A DNA stretch of 64,000 nt from positions 1 through 64,000 of the IMG/VR virus record IMGVR_UViG_3300005617_000008, one strand, 5' to 3'. The notes under the pieces are model-generated. The model worked only from the letters and a program-made list of their open reading frames with translations, searched no databases and was not told the origin of the DNA. Within the stretch, counting starts at the first letter, position 1; the number at the start of each line of letters is the position of its first letter. Made by a program: the position numbers and the translations under genes. The stretch comes from a virus. Positions 41,701-49,970 of this stretch are shown in pieces.

Positions 41701-42268
41701 CGGCAACAACTGCAATTCCGATCGGCAGCGCTAACCCTCCCGCCGCAATTGCCGCACCTTCCGACTCTGTAGCCATTGCGGCTAGACTTGTCGCCGCCTG
41801 CTCTGCGGAGGGAATGATTTTGGCGTTGTTCGCCAGCACCTCGGCACCAAAGAACTTGACCGCCGCCGCGTCTCGATTAGCCTGGCCTTCGATTTTTGCG
41901 AACGTCGTCAGGAAGGTTGTTAGTTGTGGGACAGATTTACCCGTCGCGGAAGAGAGTCCGGCGATCGAATCTGCGACTTTCTTAAACGCTGCTTCCTGCT
42001 TTGCGGTCTCTTTTCCCAGCCCGCTAATGTTCTGAGTAACACGCAGGAAGGCACCGCCGAGCAGGGGAAGACGCTGGCCCACGAGGACATTCAGGTTATC
42101 GCCAAGTTCACTGAAGACCTTACTGCTTGCTGAGACTGTTTGGGTGAGTTCAGGGCCGAAGGATTGCCGCAGTTGAGCTACCGCTGCGCGCGTTTCGGCT
42201 ACGGCAGCTTTGCCGCCAGAAGCGTCTCCGCGAATTCTTAGTAATAGTGATGTTTCGGAAGCCGACAT
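38756..42268 (-). CDS. Tape measure protein (1170 aa)
   Basis: Sets tail length. Long coiled-coil regions (residues 480-980, rich in E, R, K, Q), an N-terminal region with hydrophobic segment (about 170-198, LALPIGIAVVAVVGLATAAV) and a hydrophobic Ala-rich C-terminus (1080-1120). At 1.5 angstrom per residue the tail would be about 175 nm. Follows the chaperone genes as expected. Confidence 0.92.
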   Translation of the reverse strand: MSASETSLLLRIRGDASGGKAAVAETRAAVAQLRQSFGPELTQTVSASSKVFSELGDNLNVLVGQRLPLLGGAFLRVTQNISGLGKETAKQEAAFKKVADSIAGLSSATGKSVPQLTTFLTTFAKIEGQANRDAAAVKFFGAEVLANNAKIIPSAEQAATSLAAMATESEGAAIAAGGLALPIGIAVVAVVGLATAAVGAARELFILSKNAAEFQGRMFDLAQQTGLAVETLSAFEVVAKTTGGEVGGLTNAIVAFQRKLDDAQDPLSKTGKLFSDLKITTTDTESALRSAFAALAAMPEGFEQTNAAAELFGARGGKQILAILKETNGDLDGAINRFREMGILISTDAARAADRFNDELALLNFQLRAAGAVAAEELIPAFIDIIRVTGDMVRDLGPLLKAFSNLAGPVVRSVGEGMKGLGIVVSFLTRDYKALAEAIKEANEQATIFKDINPQAIPSINVPAQTPIALPTTTPLGSARDASQTADAVTAIVKRSAAEQKQALNELFERGRINRQQEAESVISSNKKVLEADKTRIQAQLDLQEQQIKTTQSRADLSETEKVDIIRKSGEEVQKLQQQQLDAESLFTTTAREIRAKAAKERADSLRNEEKNTTDILVGEFDRQIKTIEAQIQRGATVESDGLTIIEQLERAKIDARRESLEQQKRIGFLTIQNQQDINNEIQKLNQEADRLEDEQRARRLQRDTDAAERTKEIKLSEIDTILELQRIAGERTIAAIEAQARLRVKTEEDAAREILRIRLDLIDQEIAATEAKLKAAGSIVNVNERLKAEAELNSQLKILRAQRVTIEDEGNRNIEDKRQEDLENERRYANDLQDVKDRIIRIEQDATEEILRLMIIHSARRRDVIRARARLDIEDENSRHRQADETIRNLEQENRESTRTQAEKNAEAEELNHLREAEEKRHQLAIQAIRDQAKKDERESTPLGRLGFDAEGLGDFAGIIKDAFLSPIEAIKEAFAELQEAMRAFVAETETTIVPLGEILQNTFSQFADAIGQTVSNWVLLGETGPAVMRKILAQALASIAAEAAVNAIKELALGFATLFFNPAESAAHFTSAALWGSIAGAAAIAGRAVAGDLFKPKSGSQGSGSSERQGSNQLDPTTLNRNQPQPIRIVVVVQPDGTRFAQAVTAHILEDGRNGGPIRQFNLDDQVI

Positions 42269-42274
42269 AAATAG

Positions 42275-42305
42275 AAAAGGCCCAACTCAATTAAGAATCG
42301 GGCCT
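42275..42305 (-). promoter_or_regulatory. Hairpin element A upstream of the tape measure
   Basis: AGGCCC/GGGCCT stem with loop region containing TAATTG (minus strand), followed by TTTTCTATTT and the tape-measure ATG. Shares the hexaloop position with elements at 43.9 and 56.4 kb. The short form lacks a clear second hairpin. Confidence 0.5.
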
Positions 42306-42318
42306 GCTCGAAGCCGCT

Positions 42319-42540
42319 CTAAAATGTCCAGCCCTCATTCGGAGGACGTAACTGGCGATACAGCTCAAATCCGATCATGCGCCACTGCTCAAGCGTGAGT
42401 ACGTTCTGGTGCAGCTTACTGCCATGCTTATTTTGAAACTTGAGCGTGCCATCTGAGATCTCAAGAAAAGGTTTCTGACAGTGATTGCAAATCAGTACCG
42501 AACCGGATTCTCGATGTTCGATAGTTAGCCGATGGGCCAT
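42319..42540 (-). CDS. Small zinc-binding tail-region protein (73 aa)
   Basis: ICNHCQKPFLEISDG near residue 17 gives a CxxC, with His residues around it. Lies between the chaperone gene and the tape measure. Unknown, possibly a tail-assembly accessory. Confidence 0.58.
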   Translation of the reverse strand: MAHRLTIEHRESGSVLICNHCQKPFLEISDGTLKFQNKHGSKLHQNVLTLEQWRMIGFELYRQLRPPNEGWTF

Positions 42541-42788
42541 TAGAAACTTTGCTCATTGAATTGCTTCGTAAACTTTGCCGCTTCGACTTTCGGAACTACG
42601 CGGGGCTGTCCGGTAATGGTCAAAGCTGTCAACTGCGCGGCCAGTTGTTCCGCTGCGCGTTTCTGCTCAAACTCATCCCAGATGATTCCACACTCGATAT
42701 TGAACGCCTGTGCGATAGCGTCGTCCGCGATCCCAAGTTCCTCTGCCGGACTTCTATGAGACAGCCGCACTGTCGTCATCAACGTCAA
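42540..42788 (-). CDS. Tail assembly chaperone, T-like extension frame
   Basis: Open frame of ~82 codons (LSHRSPAEELGIADDAIAQA...) overlapping the end of the upstream gene in the +1 register and open well upstream of it. The only in-frame starts (TTG, then ATG 42779) have no ribosome site. In siphoviruses this part is normally made by programmed frameshifting from the upstream chaperone. UUU-C at 42813-42810 (Phe codon slipping to UUC) is a candidate site and would give a fusion of about 226 residues. Confidence 0.6.
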   Translation of the reverse strand: MTLMTTVRLSHRSPAEELGIADDAIAQAFNIECGIIWDEFEQKRAAEQLAAQLTALTITGQPRVVPKVEAAKFTKQFNEQSF

Positions 42789-43221
42789 TACCTGATCCCG
42801 ATCCTTCAGGAAAGTTACTGACCGCTGCGACGGTCGTTTCTCCTTCCTTCAACCTAACGGGCATGGTTGGGCTTCCCTGCGCGAACCACATGAAGATCTG
42901 CCAAAAGTCGCGCACTGGAAGATCGTCGGGATGGTACTGACCATCCTTTGGATTCAGGGATACAACCGGACTGACAATCACGTCTGAGATCACCACCCGA
43001 GCGAAGTCCGTCAACTCTTCGACTTCTGGGTCAGAGAGTTTTTGGATAGCTTCTAATTGGGCATCTGCTGAGACCTTCTCCTTTGCGCCAACCTTATTCA
43101 GTACGCGCACGAATCGTCCGGCCTTTAGCGAAAGACTCGGACCTGGACGGCGCAACACCACTTGATTGCCCGAGTCACAGGTAAATGTCGTCACCTGCCG
43201 CCTAGACCATTGGTTGTTCAT
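42754..43221 (-). CDS. Tail assembly chaperone, G-like
   Basis: 155 residues: VSPVVSLNPKDGQYHPDDLP, VRDFWQIFMWFAQGSPTMPV, acidic end VDDDSAAVS. Sits between major tail protein and tape measure, where G/GT chaperones lie. Its 3' end overlaps an extension frame shifted by +1. Confidence 0.75.
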   Translation of the reverse strand: MNNQWSRRQVTTFTCDSGNQVVLRRPGPSLSLKAGRFVRVLNKVGAKEKVSADAQLEAIQKLSDPEVEELTDFARVVISDVIVSPVVSLNPKDGQYHPDDLPVRDFWQIFMWFAQGSPTMPVRLKEGETTVAAVSNFPEGSGSGIDVDDDSAAVS

Positions 43222-43847
43222 TAGGATTGTGCTCCCGCGTTCTGAGTGAAGTACCGCCCGACACGATCAGCAGCCAGTCGCGTCGATACCGCTAATCCAC
43301 GAAACGCTACTGGCGACTTGCTGATTTCCTTGCTTGTGATGTTCCCCGCGAGCCCCGCGTCGTTGAACGCCTTGTAGAGATGTACGACGCCAAAGCGAGT
43401 CGGATCATCTTCGAAAGGCCAGATAAGCGCGACTGAGGTATAGGTCTGATCAGCATTGCCAATTGTTACGCCTTTTGAGCCCATCACATCGCTACGGGTG
43501 AGAGTCGGATTCAGCACCTCGGCTAAATCCATGTCCATCACTTGCAGGATTGAGCCAGAGATGACTGCTTCCTGTGCAGTCACGCGCGAGATAATGGCAT
43601 CCGGTGACTCATCGGCAAAGAACTGCGTGAAGGTAGGCTTTACGAGGAACTGCCAGCCCGCGTCAGTCCAGCCGATGTGACGGGCATTTGGGTTCTGCGA
43701 TGAGTCAGGCGAGCCATCGGCGGCAAGGATCAGCCGCACCCCGGCAGCTCCATCCCACTGGCCTGAACCTGTACCGAGGTCAATATAAAATTTTCCTGGG
43801 CCTATACCCACGTCAACCGTGCTGAAGTTGTCTGCCGTACCAGCCAT
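43221..43847 (-). CDS. Major tail protein (208 aa)
   Basis: Forms the tail tube. ATG 43847 (MAGTADNFSTVDVGIGPGKF) follows GGAGATCCTCC; an upstream frame-extension through the hairpin is unlikely to be used. Mixed beta structure (FYIDLGTGSGQWDGAAGVRL, KPTFTQFFADESPDAIISR). Position directly before the chaperones is decisive. Confidence 0.82.
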   Translation of the reverse strand: MAGTADNFSTVDVGIGPGKFYIDLGTGSGQWDGAAGVRLILAADGSPDSSQNPNARHIGWTDAGWQFLVKPTFTQFFADESPDAIISRVTAQEAVISGSILQVMDMDLAEVLNPTLTRSDVMGSKGVTIGNADQTYTSVALIWPFEDDPTRFGVVHLYKAFNDAGLAGNITSKEISKSPVAFRGLAVSTRLAADRVGRYFTQNAGAQS

Positions 43848-43870
43848 TGGAGGATCTCCTTTGCAAAAGA

Positions 43871-43957
43871 AAAAGCCCGCCACTCTCTCCGATTAAGAAG
43901 AAAGGGGCGGACAGGTAAACGTCAGAAGCGTTTCTTAGACCGCTAAATGGTTATCAA
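43871..43957 (-). promoter_or_regulatory. Two-hairpin RNA element B before the major tail gene
   Basis: On the minus strand: TTGATAACCATTTAGCG (43957-43941), hairpin AAACG/CGTTT (43933-43929 with 43921-43917), then CCGCC/GGCGG (43910-43906 with 43881-43877) with loop TAATCG and a C-T5-C-T4 run. It fills the gap between the preceding gene's stop and the tail-gene ribosome site. Closely matches element C. Confidence 0.72.
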
Positions 43958-43962
43958 CTACA

Positions 43963-44481
43963 CTACTGCTCATTGAATACAAGCGTCACTTGCATCAAGG
44001 CGTCTCGATAATAGACTGACTCGCGCTCACGGATTGCTCCGTAGACATGCTCTAGCTCCAAAACAATACCAAAGATTATAGCACTCATGTTCCGTTTCCA
44101 ATCGGATTTTTTAGCAGAGCGGAGCGTGGCATCCAAAGCCGCCATATATTTCATTAGTTTTCGGGTAACATTCGGAGCTGAATCCGCAGTGACGCCAACG
44201 TAGATATCGAACCTTACTGCTTGATGAAGTCGATCTTGCGCGTCTGATTCCGTGGCTGCGTTTCGATTTGGGCCAATGGCGAGAGTGGGAAATACAAGCT
44301 TCTGAATCTGGCCTAGTGCCCGCTCTTGAAAGTCTTCGAGGTACTGTGGATCATCAGGAGAAAGCGCGGCTTCTATCGGGTTAAAGTCATCAAGTATGGA
44401 CTTGAAGCTCCCGGCTATTATATCGAGCGCATTATCAATTACGCCCTCTTCCTGAACCGCAAAGTATTTCGGGTCTGCCAC
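43963..44481 (-). CDS. Tail terminator-like protein (172 aa)
   Basis: Reads KSILDDFNPIEAALSPDDPQ, FDIYVGVTADSAPNVTRKLM, ALMQVTLVF, with the alpha/beta character of tail-completion (gpU-like) proteins. Between the morphogenesis gene and the major tail protein. Assigned by position plus pattern. Confidence 0.6.
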   Translation of the reverse strand: MADPKYFAVQEEGVIDNALDIIAGSFKSILDDFNPIEAALSPDDPQYLEDFQERALGQIQKLVFPTLAIGPNRNAATESDAQDRLHQAVRFDIYVGVTADSAPNVTRKLMKYMAALDATLRSAKKSDWKRNMSAIIFGIVLELEHVYGAIRERESVYYRDALMQVTLVFNEQ

Positions 44482-44963
44482 TAAGCCGCTCTCTCATCGA
44501 CGTGAAATCCCGCACTGCGCGTGAACTCGACTAGCCGTTGTTGGATGCTCTTCATAAACCTACGCTTCTGCTCCTCAGTGAGCGAAATGATCGGACGCGA
44601 CTTCTGATGAAATAATGCGTAAGGCACGGCTGAGCCGATTAGCAGTTCTTCTTTCTCAGGTCTAAGAACTGAGTCAAGCGCGTCCGGCCCAGTCATTGAT
44701 TCGTATAGTGCATCCTCGCGCCTGAGAATTGTCTTGCCGGGAAACTCACGCTCCTTGAATAGCTTGTAAGCCGGACTGAGCGGCGTCCACTTCCCTGATG
44801 CCCCACTTGCGCCCTCGCTCAGAAATTGTTCAGTCTCGATTTCATAGAAGGTCGTAATCACTCCCGGCCAGAAGTTTCGGAAATCTGTAATCTCCTGTTC
44901 GACGCGATTGAAGGCGCGGTCAATAATTACGTCGTTTCCTAGTTGGGCTGTAAAGCGTAACAT
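44481..44963 (-). CDS. Phage virion morphogenesis protein (gpG/HK97 gp10-like)
   Basis: 160 residues: FLSEGASGASGKWTPLSPAY, LIGSAVPYALFHQK, EEQKRRFMKSIQQRLVEFT. The W-x-PLS-Y and AVPYA-FHQ patterns fit the family that forms head-tail joining or tail completion parts. Confidence 0.75.
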   Translation of the reverse strand: MLRFTAQLGNDVIIDRAFNRVEQEITDFRNFWPGVITTFYEIETEQFLSEGASGASGKWTPLSPAYKLFKEREFPGKTILRREDALYESMTGPDALDSVLRPEKEELLIGSAVPYALFHQKSRPIISLTEEQKRRFMKSIQQRLVEFTRSAGFHVDERAA

Positions 44964-45842
44964 TTAGACGAACGCTGGCCCTCCCACCTTACCTCGCCAC
45001 TTGCGAGCTACGAGGTTCACTCTCGGTGGAATCGACTCTCTCAAGGGCTGGCCCTCGAGGTTAACAAGCTTTACTGTCGCAGGGTCTGATTCACGCCAAA
45101 GATTCAGTACCCACTCAATCACTGCTGCCTTAACGTCTTGAGGCGTCTCACGCCAGCCCCATACCGCAGAAACCGTGATAGCCACTCCTGACCACCATCC
45201 GGGCCACGCGTACCTGGCAAAACTGGAGACATGAAACGGAGGGACCAAGCCTCCCTCAGTCGTCAGCACTAGATAGCCGTTCTGCTCTACGTAAGTAGGC
45301 ATCGTGAAGTCACTTGGCACAGAGATGCTTAAAGTACCCGGCAAGTACGGTGGAACCTGAAGATAATTACCACCGTCGCCATAGATCGTCTTCGTTGTAG
45401 CAATCGGAATTTCAACCGGATTGAAGTATCGCTCAGGTACGCCGCACTCAAGATCGAACATGCGCGAGGCTTGTTCTATTAACGCTTCTAGTTCAGCGGG
45501 AGTCAGTGAGTTAGTTGTAGCCGATCCTCCTGCGCCTGCTCCACCTTGCGCACGGCGCCTAACTTCGATTGGAGAACAATAGCCAACGGAGCGCTGAATG
45601 CGTATCAGAAATGATCGCGTTTCTGATTCACTTCCCGCCGTGATGGTATTTGATAGTTCGTAGACTTCGCCCCACGTTCCGCCTGACAGCCTTATTAGGG
45701 TTGACGTGGCTGTCTTGTCGTCGGTAACTTTTGTAATACCGGAAGGAACAGACCAAGAAGAGGAACTAATAGTGAGAGCGCCCAGCCAGTCGGACCAGTC
45801 GATTTGATAATCTAAGACTTCTGTAGGTTCTTTTGTGAACAC
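44964..45842 (-). CDS. Head-tail connector with Ig-like start (292 aa)
   Basis: First 95 residues are a beta domain (VLDYQIDWSDWLGALTISSS, SLIRIQRSV). From about residue 115 it is helical with connector-type features (TPAELEALIEQASRMFDLEC, DVKAAVIEWVLNLWRESDP) seen in gp6-like adaptors. The combination appears to be a fusion of adaptor and decoration-type domain. Confidence 0.6.
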   Translation of the reverse strand: MFTKEPTEVLDYQIDWSDWLGALTISSSSWSVPSGITKVTDDKTATSTLIRLSGGTWGEVYELSNTITAGSESETRSFLIRIQRSVGYCSPIEVRRRAQGGAGAGGSATTNSLTPAELEALIEQASRMFDLECGVPERYFNPVEIPIATTKTIYGDGGNYLQVPPYLPGTLSISVPSDFTMPTYVEQNGYLVLTTEGGLVPPFHVSSFARYAWPGWWSGVAITVSAVWGWRETPQDVKAAVIEWVLNLWRESDPATVKLVNLEGQPLRESIPPRVNLVARKWRGKVGGPAFV

Positions 45843-47803
45843 TAAAGACTCCGATCCTCAAACGCGATTTCAATCATTCCGTGCTCGCCGTCAACTTTAG
45901 TTACTCGCGTGGCCTCTCGATCAATTCGTTGCCGGCGTTGTTCACTGCTCACTGTGATTGTACGGGTCTCGCCAAATACTTTGACGAACTCTCGGACGTG
46001 CAGATGGTAAACATTGCCTACTCTACCGCTTACTTCTACGCCTGACAATAGTAGCGCTACATCGTTGGGCGTGAAGGTTATTGGACTCGCGGTTCCAGTA
46101 ATTGAGGTTCCAGTTAGTGCAACTTCGTGTGAGCCGATGGGAGAGCCAACCGCAGATGAGGGCTGATTGCCTGTAATTGCAATGCGATATTGAGCACTGA
46201 GCTCTCCAGAAGCAGATGTGCTGTCAACACTCGAGATAGGCAGTAGGGATAAGTGAGAAACTGAACCCACTTGGGCACTGGCTTGAACACCTGAGATTGA
46301 TACTTCGCCGGACTTGGTATAAGCCAGAGACCCGACTTGCCCGATTGTTGTGTTACCTGAAAGCGTGATTGTGAGATTTGGTGAAACACTATCTACGTGA
46401 GACGTAGCCTCATCGCCGCTTAGTTCAAGTGAGCCGGACTTTGTAAGCCCCAGCGATCCCGCTTGACCTGTAGCTTCAATACCTGAGAGTACGGCACTGC
46501 CGGGAGATGAAGCAGATACAGATCCGACGCTCGCACTCGCTTCATTACTTGATAGTTCTCTTGTGATTGAGACGGTGAGATTCTCGCTACTTGCAGTTGC
46601 GGCCTCGCCACTGAGGGCCAAAGAAGTATTCAGTGACACACCGTTAACAGAACTTGTTGCGGAGACTTCCGATAGACCAGACAATCTATCAACTAAGACA
46701 TCCTCAGTTGACGCAGATCCGCTTACTCCAGAAAGTTGCACCTGTCCAGTCTTGGTAAAACTAAGATCCCCGACGCTCGATGAGGTTTCGACTCCACTTA
46801 ATGCAACATCAGCCGAAATGGTTAAAGTGCCGACATCGCTGAGAGATTCACTTCCTGAAAGTGTTAACGAACCAGATTTTGTAAAGCCAAGGTCCCCAAC
46901 AGATGCGAGGGAGTCAGTCCCAGTAATAGGAATACCCACGGAAGGCGTAACGTTTCCGGCTTCTACTGTAGCTTCTTCACCAGACAGATCAGCCGTGCCG
47001 CTTTCAGTAAATTCGACAGCGCCAACTTCTCCGGTAGCGACTTCAGACGTAAGCGGGATGGCAATGCTTACAGAGAGTGAATCGATCGCACTCGTCGCGG
47101 AAACGCCCGTGAGAGCACGATCTACATCGCCTGTAGCAAACGCCACATCGCCAACCGCCGAGGTGGCGTCATTGCCGACTAGCTCAACAGAGAGCGATGG
47201 AGATAGGGTGTCGGCCACCCCAGGGGCTTCATTCCCCGATACCGAAAGATCGACTGATGGAGTAACAGAACCAGTGCCCGCCAGTGCGGAATTGCTTGTT
47301 AGGCCAACTGAAGTATTGGGACTTAGTGATCCCGTGCTTGCGGAGGTCTCGACGCTAGAGATCTCAAGCAGTCCACTCTTGGTGAAATCCAGCGAACCTA
47401 CACTTGAAGTTGCCTCGTTTCCACTAATTGCAACCGACAATTTAGGAGAGAGGCTGTCGACACTCGTGCTGGCTTCATTTCCACTGAGAGCTAAAGTGTT
47501 GTTAGGTGTGAGCGTACCAACACTTCCTGATACCGCATTCCCGCTAATTGCTGTTGAATTGTTCGGACTAAGAGAACCAGCCGAAGCAGTTGCCGCGTTA
47601 GAAGTAATCGCAACTGAATTGTTAGGCGTGAGTGTTCCGGCATTCGCCGTTGCAGAAGCCCCGGACAGCGCCAGGCTAAGACCAACAACGAGACTACCGA
47701 TAGCTGATGTCGCAGAAACACCAGAGAGCCCAACTGTGACATTTGCAGACGGAGGCCCTTTCGAAATGAAAGGCTTAAACGGTTGTGAGCGTCCAAGTCT
47801 CAT
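45842..47803 (-). CDS. Repeat protein of >20 ~24-residue units (653 aa)
   Basis: Nearly the whole chain consists of copies like ALSGNEASTSVDSLSPKLSV, alternating with short forms ending in FTKSG. More than twenty repeats. An end domain (residues 605-653) is distinct and charged. Such serine-alanine-glycine repeat proteins occur in many phages beside connector genes and are thought to be virion surface repeats. The antisense strand also shows a long open frame (rejected below). Confidence 0.72.
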   Translation of the reverse strand: MRLGRSQPFKPFISKGPPSANVTVGLSGVSATSAIGSLVVGLSLALSGASATANAGTLTPNNSVAITSNAATASAGSLSPNNSTAISGNAVSGSVGTLTPNNTLALSGNEASTSVDSLSPKLSVAISGNEATSSVGSLDFTKSGLLEISSVETSASTGSLSPNTSVGLTSNSALAGTGSVTPSVDLSVSGNEAPGVADTLSPSLSVELVGNDATSAVGDVAFATGDVDRALTGVSATSAIDSLSVSIAIPLTSEVATGEVGAVEFTESGTADLSGEEATVEAGNVTPSVGIPITGTDSLASVGDLGFTKSGSLTLSGSESLSDVGTLTISADVALSGVETSSSVGDLSFTKTGQVQLSGVSGSASTEDVLVDRLSGLSEVSATSSVNGVSLNTSLALSGEAATASSENLTVSITRELSSNEASASVGSVSASSPGSAVLSGIEATGQAGSLGLTKSGSLELSGDEATSHVDSVSPNLTITLSGNTTIGQVGSLAYTKSGEVSISGVQASAQVGSVSHLSLLPISSVDSTSASGELSAQYRIAITGNQPSSAVGSPIGSHEVALTGTSITGTASPITFTPNDVALLLSGVEVSGRVGNVYHLHVREFVKVFGETRTITVSSEQRRQRIDREATRVTKVDGEHGMIEIAFEDRSL

Positions 47804-49042
47804 TTAGTACGTGCTGCTCCGGTTAACTGCTTGAGACTGAATATATATCCGATTCGGAATTACTACTGATGCCGTAACTGTTCCTTGCTGTATCCCAATC
47901 ACCGAGGGCGTAATCGTTCCCGTACCGCCGCCCGTGAGAATGCGAAAGTTGATTAGATCCGTGGTGGCTAACGTTACAGAATGGGTGAGATCTTCAACAA
48001 TGCCTGTCGTACTCGCGCCAATGCTCACAGTGAGCGCAGACGAAGCTCCACCTACCCGGAAATCAATCGTAGTCGCATCCGAGCGCGTGTTTGTCTTGGT
48101 GTTCGTGAATAGCTTCGAGATGATCTGAGCCGCGCGAGCTTTTACCTGGGCGTTAGCTTCGGTCGTGGTTACAGGAGTCGGGTTGACGCTGCCGCAGAGA
48201 GGGATGAAATTACTGGTGCTGGCTCCCTGCGCGACTATCCCCGAGCCTGGTTCAGCAATGCCGACCTGAAACCCACTGGAAGCAGATTTGATTTGAAAGC
48301 TGCTCAGAAAACCGCTGCCTGTGCCTCCTAGTACCGAGTAACAAACCTTGTCTCCGGCGCTGACTGAGTCTGAGTGCGTGGTGTCAGTCTTTGCGCCTGT
48401 TTGACCAGAGGTGTAGGAGATTACCTGAGTTCCATCTGCGCCATTGATGCGAGTTTTGATCGTGTAAGTCTGTAAGGTGTTTGAGTTGCAGAAAACACGG
48501 AAGTTGGAAAGCGTGGAAGCGGCACGGAACGTGTACTGAGCATTCGCTTCAACTGTGCCGTCAGTAGCGCTGTCCCCCACTAGACAAACGTAACCAGTAG
48601 CACTGACTGGTGCGGCACCGTTGTAGAAAGCCGCCAGCAGGAGCGGAACATTTGCCCCGCCATCATCGAACAAACATGAGACCGCTGAGAGGGTAACGGT
48701 GTTGGTGTGAGTTGCACCGACGACGATTTGCACATCAAAGTCGTCAGCCGCTAACAGGGAATCTGTATGAGTAGTATCTTCAAATGTTCCAGTGCCAGTG
48801 ATTGAGACACTTTGAGCACCATTTGCGCCACTGATCCGACTGGTAAGCGTCTGAGTGCCGTTATTTGCAGTGACGCGACACCAGAGATTTGACGCGGTAA
48901 GGGAGTCAAGAATGCGGAGGCTTATCCTGCCGTCCTCCGCAGACTGGACATTACACCCACCCGCAATCGGGAGCCAGCGAGTCGTGCCCTGGTTGGAAAC
49001 GGCTCCCGCTGCGGCTCCGAAGGTGTAGATCCATGCGGTCAT
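47804..49042 (-). CDS. Beta-rich tandem-domain surface protein (412 aa)
   Basis: Three ~130-residue units with Thr-His-Ser-Asp patterns (TGTFEDTTHTDSLLAADDFD, GQTGAKTDTTHSDSVSAGDK, GIVEDLTHSVTLATTDLINF) are clearly homologous to each other. Probably a virion surface or decoration protein. Confidence 0.65.
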   Translation of the reverse strand: MTAWIYTFGAAAGAVSNQGTTRWLPIAGGCNVQSAEDGRISLRILDSLTASNLWCRVTANNGTQTLTSRISGANGAQSVSITGTGTFEDTTHTDSLLAADDFDVQIVVGATHTNTVTLSAVSCLFDDGGANVPLLLAAFYNGAAPVSATGYVCLVGDSATDGTVEANAQYTFRAASTLSNFRVFCNSNTLQTYTIKTRINGADGTQVISYTSGQTGAKTDTTHSDSVSAGDKVCYSVLGGTGSGFLSSFQIKSASSGFQVGIAEPGSGIVAQGASTSNFIPLCGSVNPTPVTTTEANAQVKARAAQIISKLFTNTKTNTRSDATTIDFRVGGASSALTVSIGASTTGIVEDLTHSVTLATTDLINFRILTGGGTGTITPSVIGIQQGTVTASVVIPNRIYIQSQAVNRSSTY

Positions 49043-49046
49043 CTAG

Positions 49047-49457
49047 TTATGGTGTCACGGTGAAGTTGGTCGTGGAGATTATGTTATTCGTGTTTCCGCG
49101 AGGCCGGATTGAAGCCTTTGCCTGCCACTGTCCGGTAGAGTCGTTGCATGGAATGGTATAGCTGGCGGTGATGTCGATGGTCTGATGCGCAGGGATGTCA
49201 ATATAAGTGTAGAGTAGATCTTCTGAACCGGGGCCGTTGGTTGGCCCACCGGGAAGGCAGGGATTGACCACCATCATCTGCACGTTGACGCTGTTCATGC
49301 CGCTGTTGCTACAGTTGGTAAAATGTCCGGTGACTTGGATCGTCTGGCCTACCGTGGCAGGGTTAGGCGTTTCACTGATACCGACAGAGACGCACTTTTG
49401 CAGCGAGGGGGTGAAGCTGAGACTTAGTAAAGTGATTAGTAGAAGTAATTTCATCAT
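49047..49457 (-). CDS. Secreted Ig-like protein (136 aa)
   Basis: Signal peptide MMKLLLLITLLSLSFTPSLQ with likely cleavage after SLQ, then a beta-sandwich (SVGISETPNPATVGQTIQVT, IDIPAHQTIDITASYTIPC) with four Cys for two disulfides, CARDB-like. A signal peptide inside a virion gene run is odd: it would act in or beyond the host periplasm. Confidence 0.65.
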   Translation of the reverse strand: MMKLLLLITLLSLSFTPSLQKCVSVGISETPNPATVGQTIQVTGHFTNCSNSGMNSVNVQMMVVNPCLPGGPTNGPGSEDLLYTYIDIPAHQTIDITASYTIPCNDSTGQWQAKASIRPRGNTNNIISTTNFTVTP

Positions 49458-49481
49458 TTCTCCTTTAGCGGGTTAGAGGGT

Positions 49482-49970
49482 TTATTCCAGCACTATAAGA
49501 CCGGGTCCGAACTGGATGTCGGCGGAGTCTTTAAGTGATTTGAGATGGGCTTGAGTGAATCCAGAGATCTTTACGACCAGGCGGCGCTGCTCGTCAAAGT
49601 GCCACTCATAGTCGGAGTGATCGAACTGTGGTCTCACCTGTTTTGCGATTATCGCCAGAGTGCTCTGCCGCCTGCTTTCATCCAGCACGGCGTCATACAA
49701 AGCCTTGCCGTGGACATGGCCCGCATCTCTATGAACCTTGCAAACGACCTCTTTTGGTCGGGTCTCACGGAAGTCTGGTTTGATAGTACCAGGCCGCGCG
49801 ACGGCCTCAGCGGCAGTAATAGCATTAGCTTCTTCCTCTGTAACGAAATGGTGGACCCGCGCATCCTGCGGCACCTCGTCATCAAACGATTCATGCACTA
49901 CGCAAGCCTCTCTATTGCCATTAACGCGATCCCGACAAATCATAGGAGTCCATGTCTGCGTCCTAAGCAT
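49482..49970 (-). CDS. Hypothetical protein (162 aa)
   Basis: DARVHHFVTEEEANAITAAE and a central CKVHRDAGHVHGKALYDAVL; a late acidic C-terminal helix. His/Asp-rich but no family recognised. One-base overlap with the methyltransferase-like gene. Confidence 0.58.
   Translation of the reverse strand: MLRTQTWTPMICRDRVNGNREACVVHESFDDEVPQDARVHHFVTEEEANAITAAEAVARPGTIKPDFRETRPKEVVCKVHRDAGHVHGKALYDAVLDESRRQSTLAIIAKQVRPQFDHSDYEWHFDEQRRLVVKISGFTQAHLKSLKDSADIQFGPGLIVLE

Noticed and set aside
46563-47807. 414-codon open frame on the plus strand opposite the repeat protein
   Set aside because: Composition mirrors the repeat units (Pro/Ser/Thr-rich) and it has no ribosome site; it is an antisense shadow of the 45842-47803 gene.
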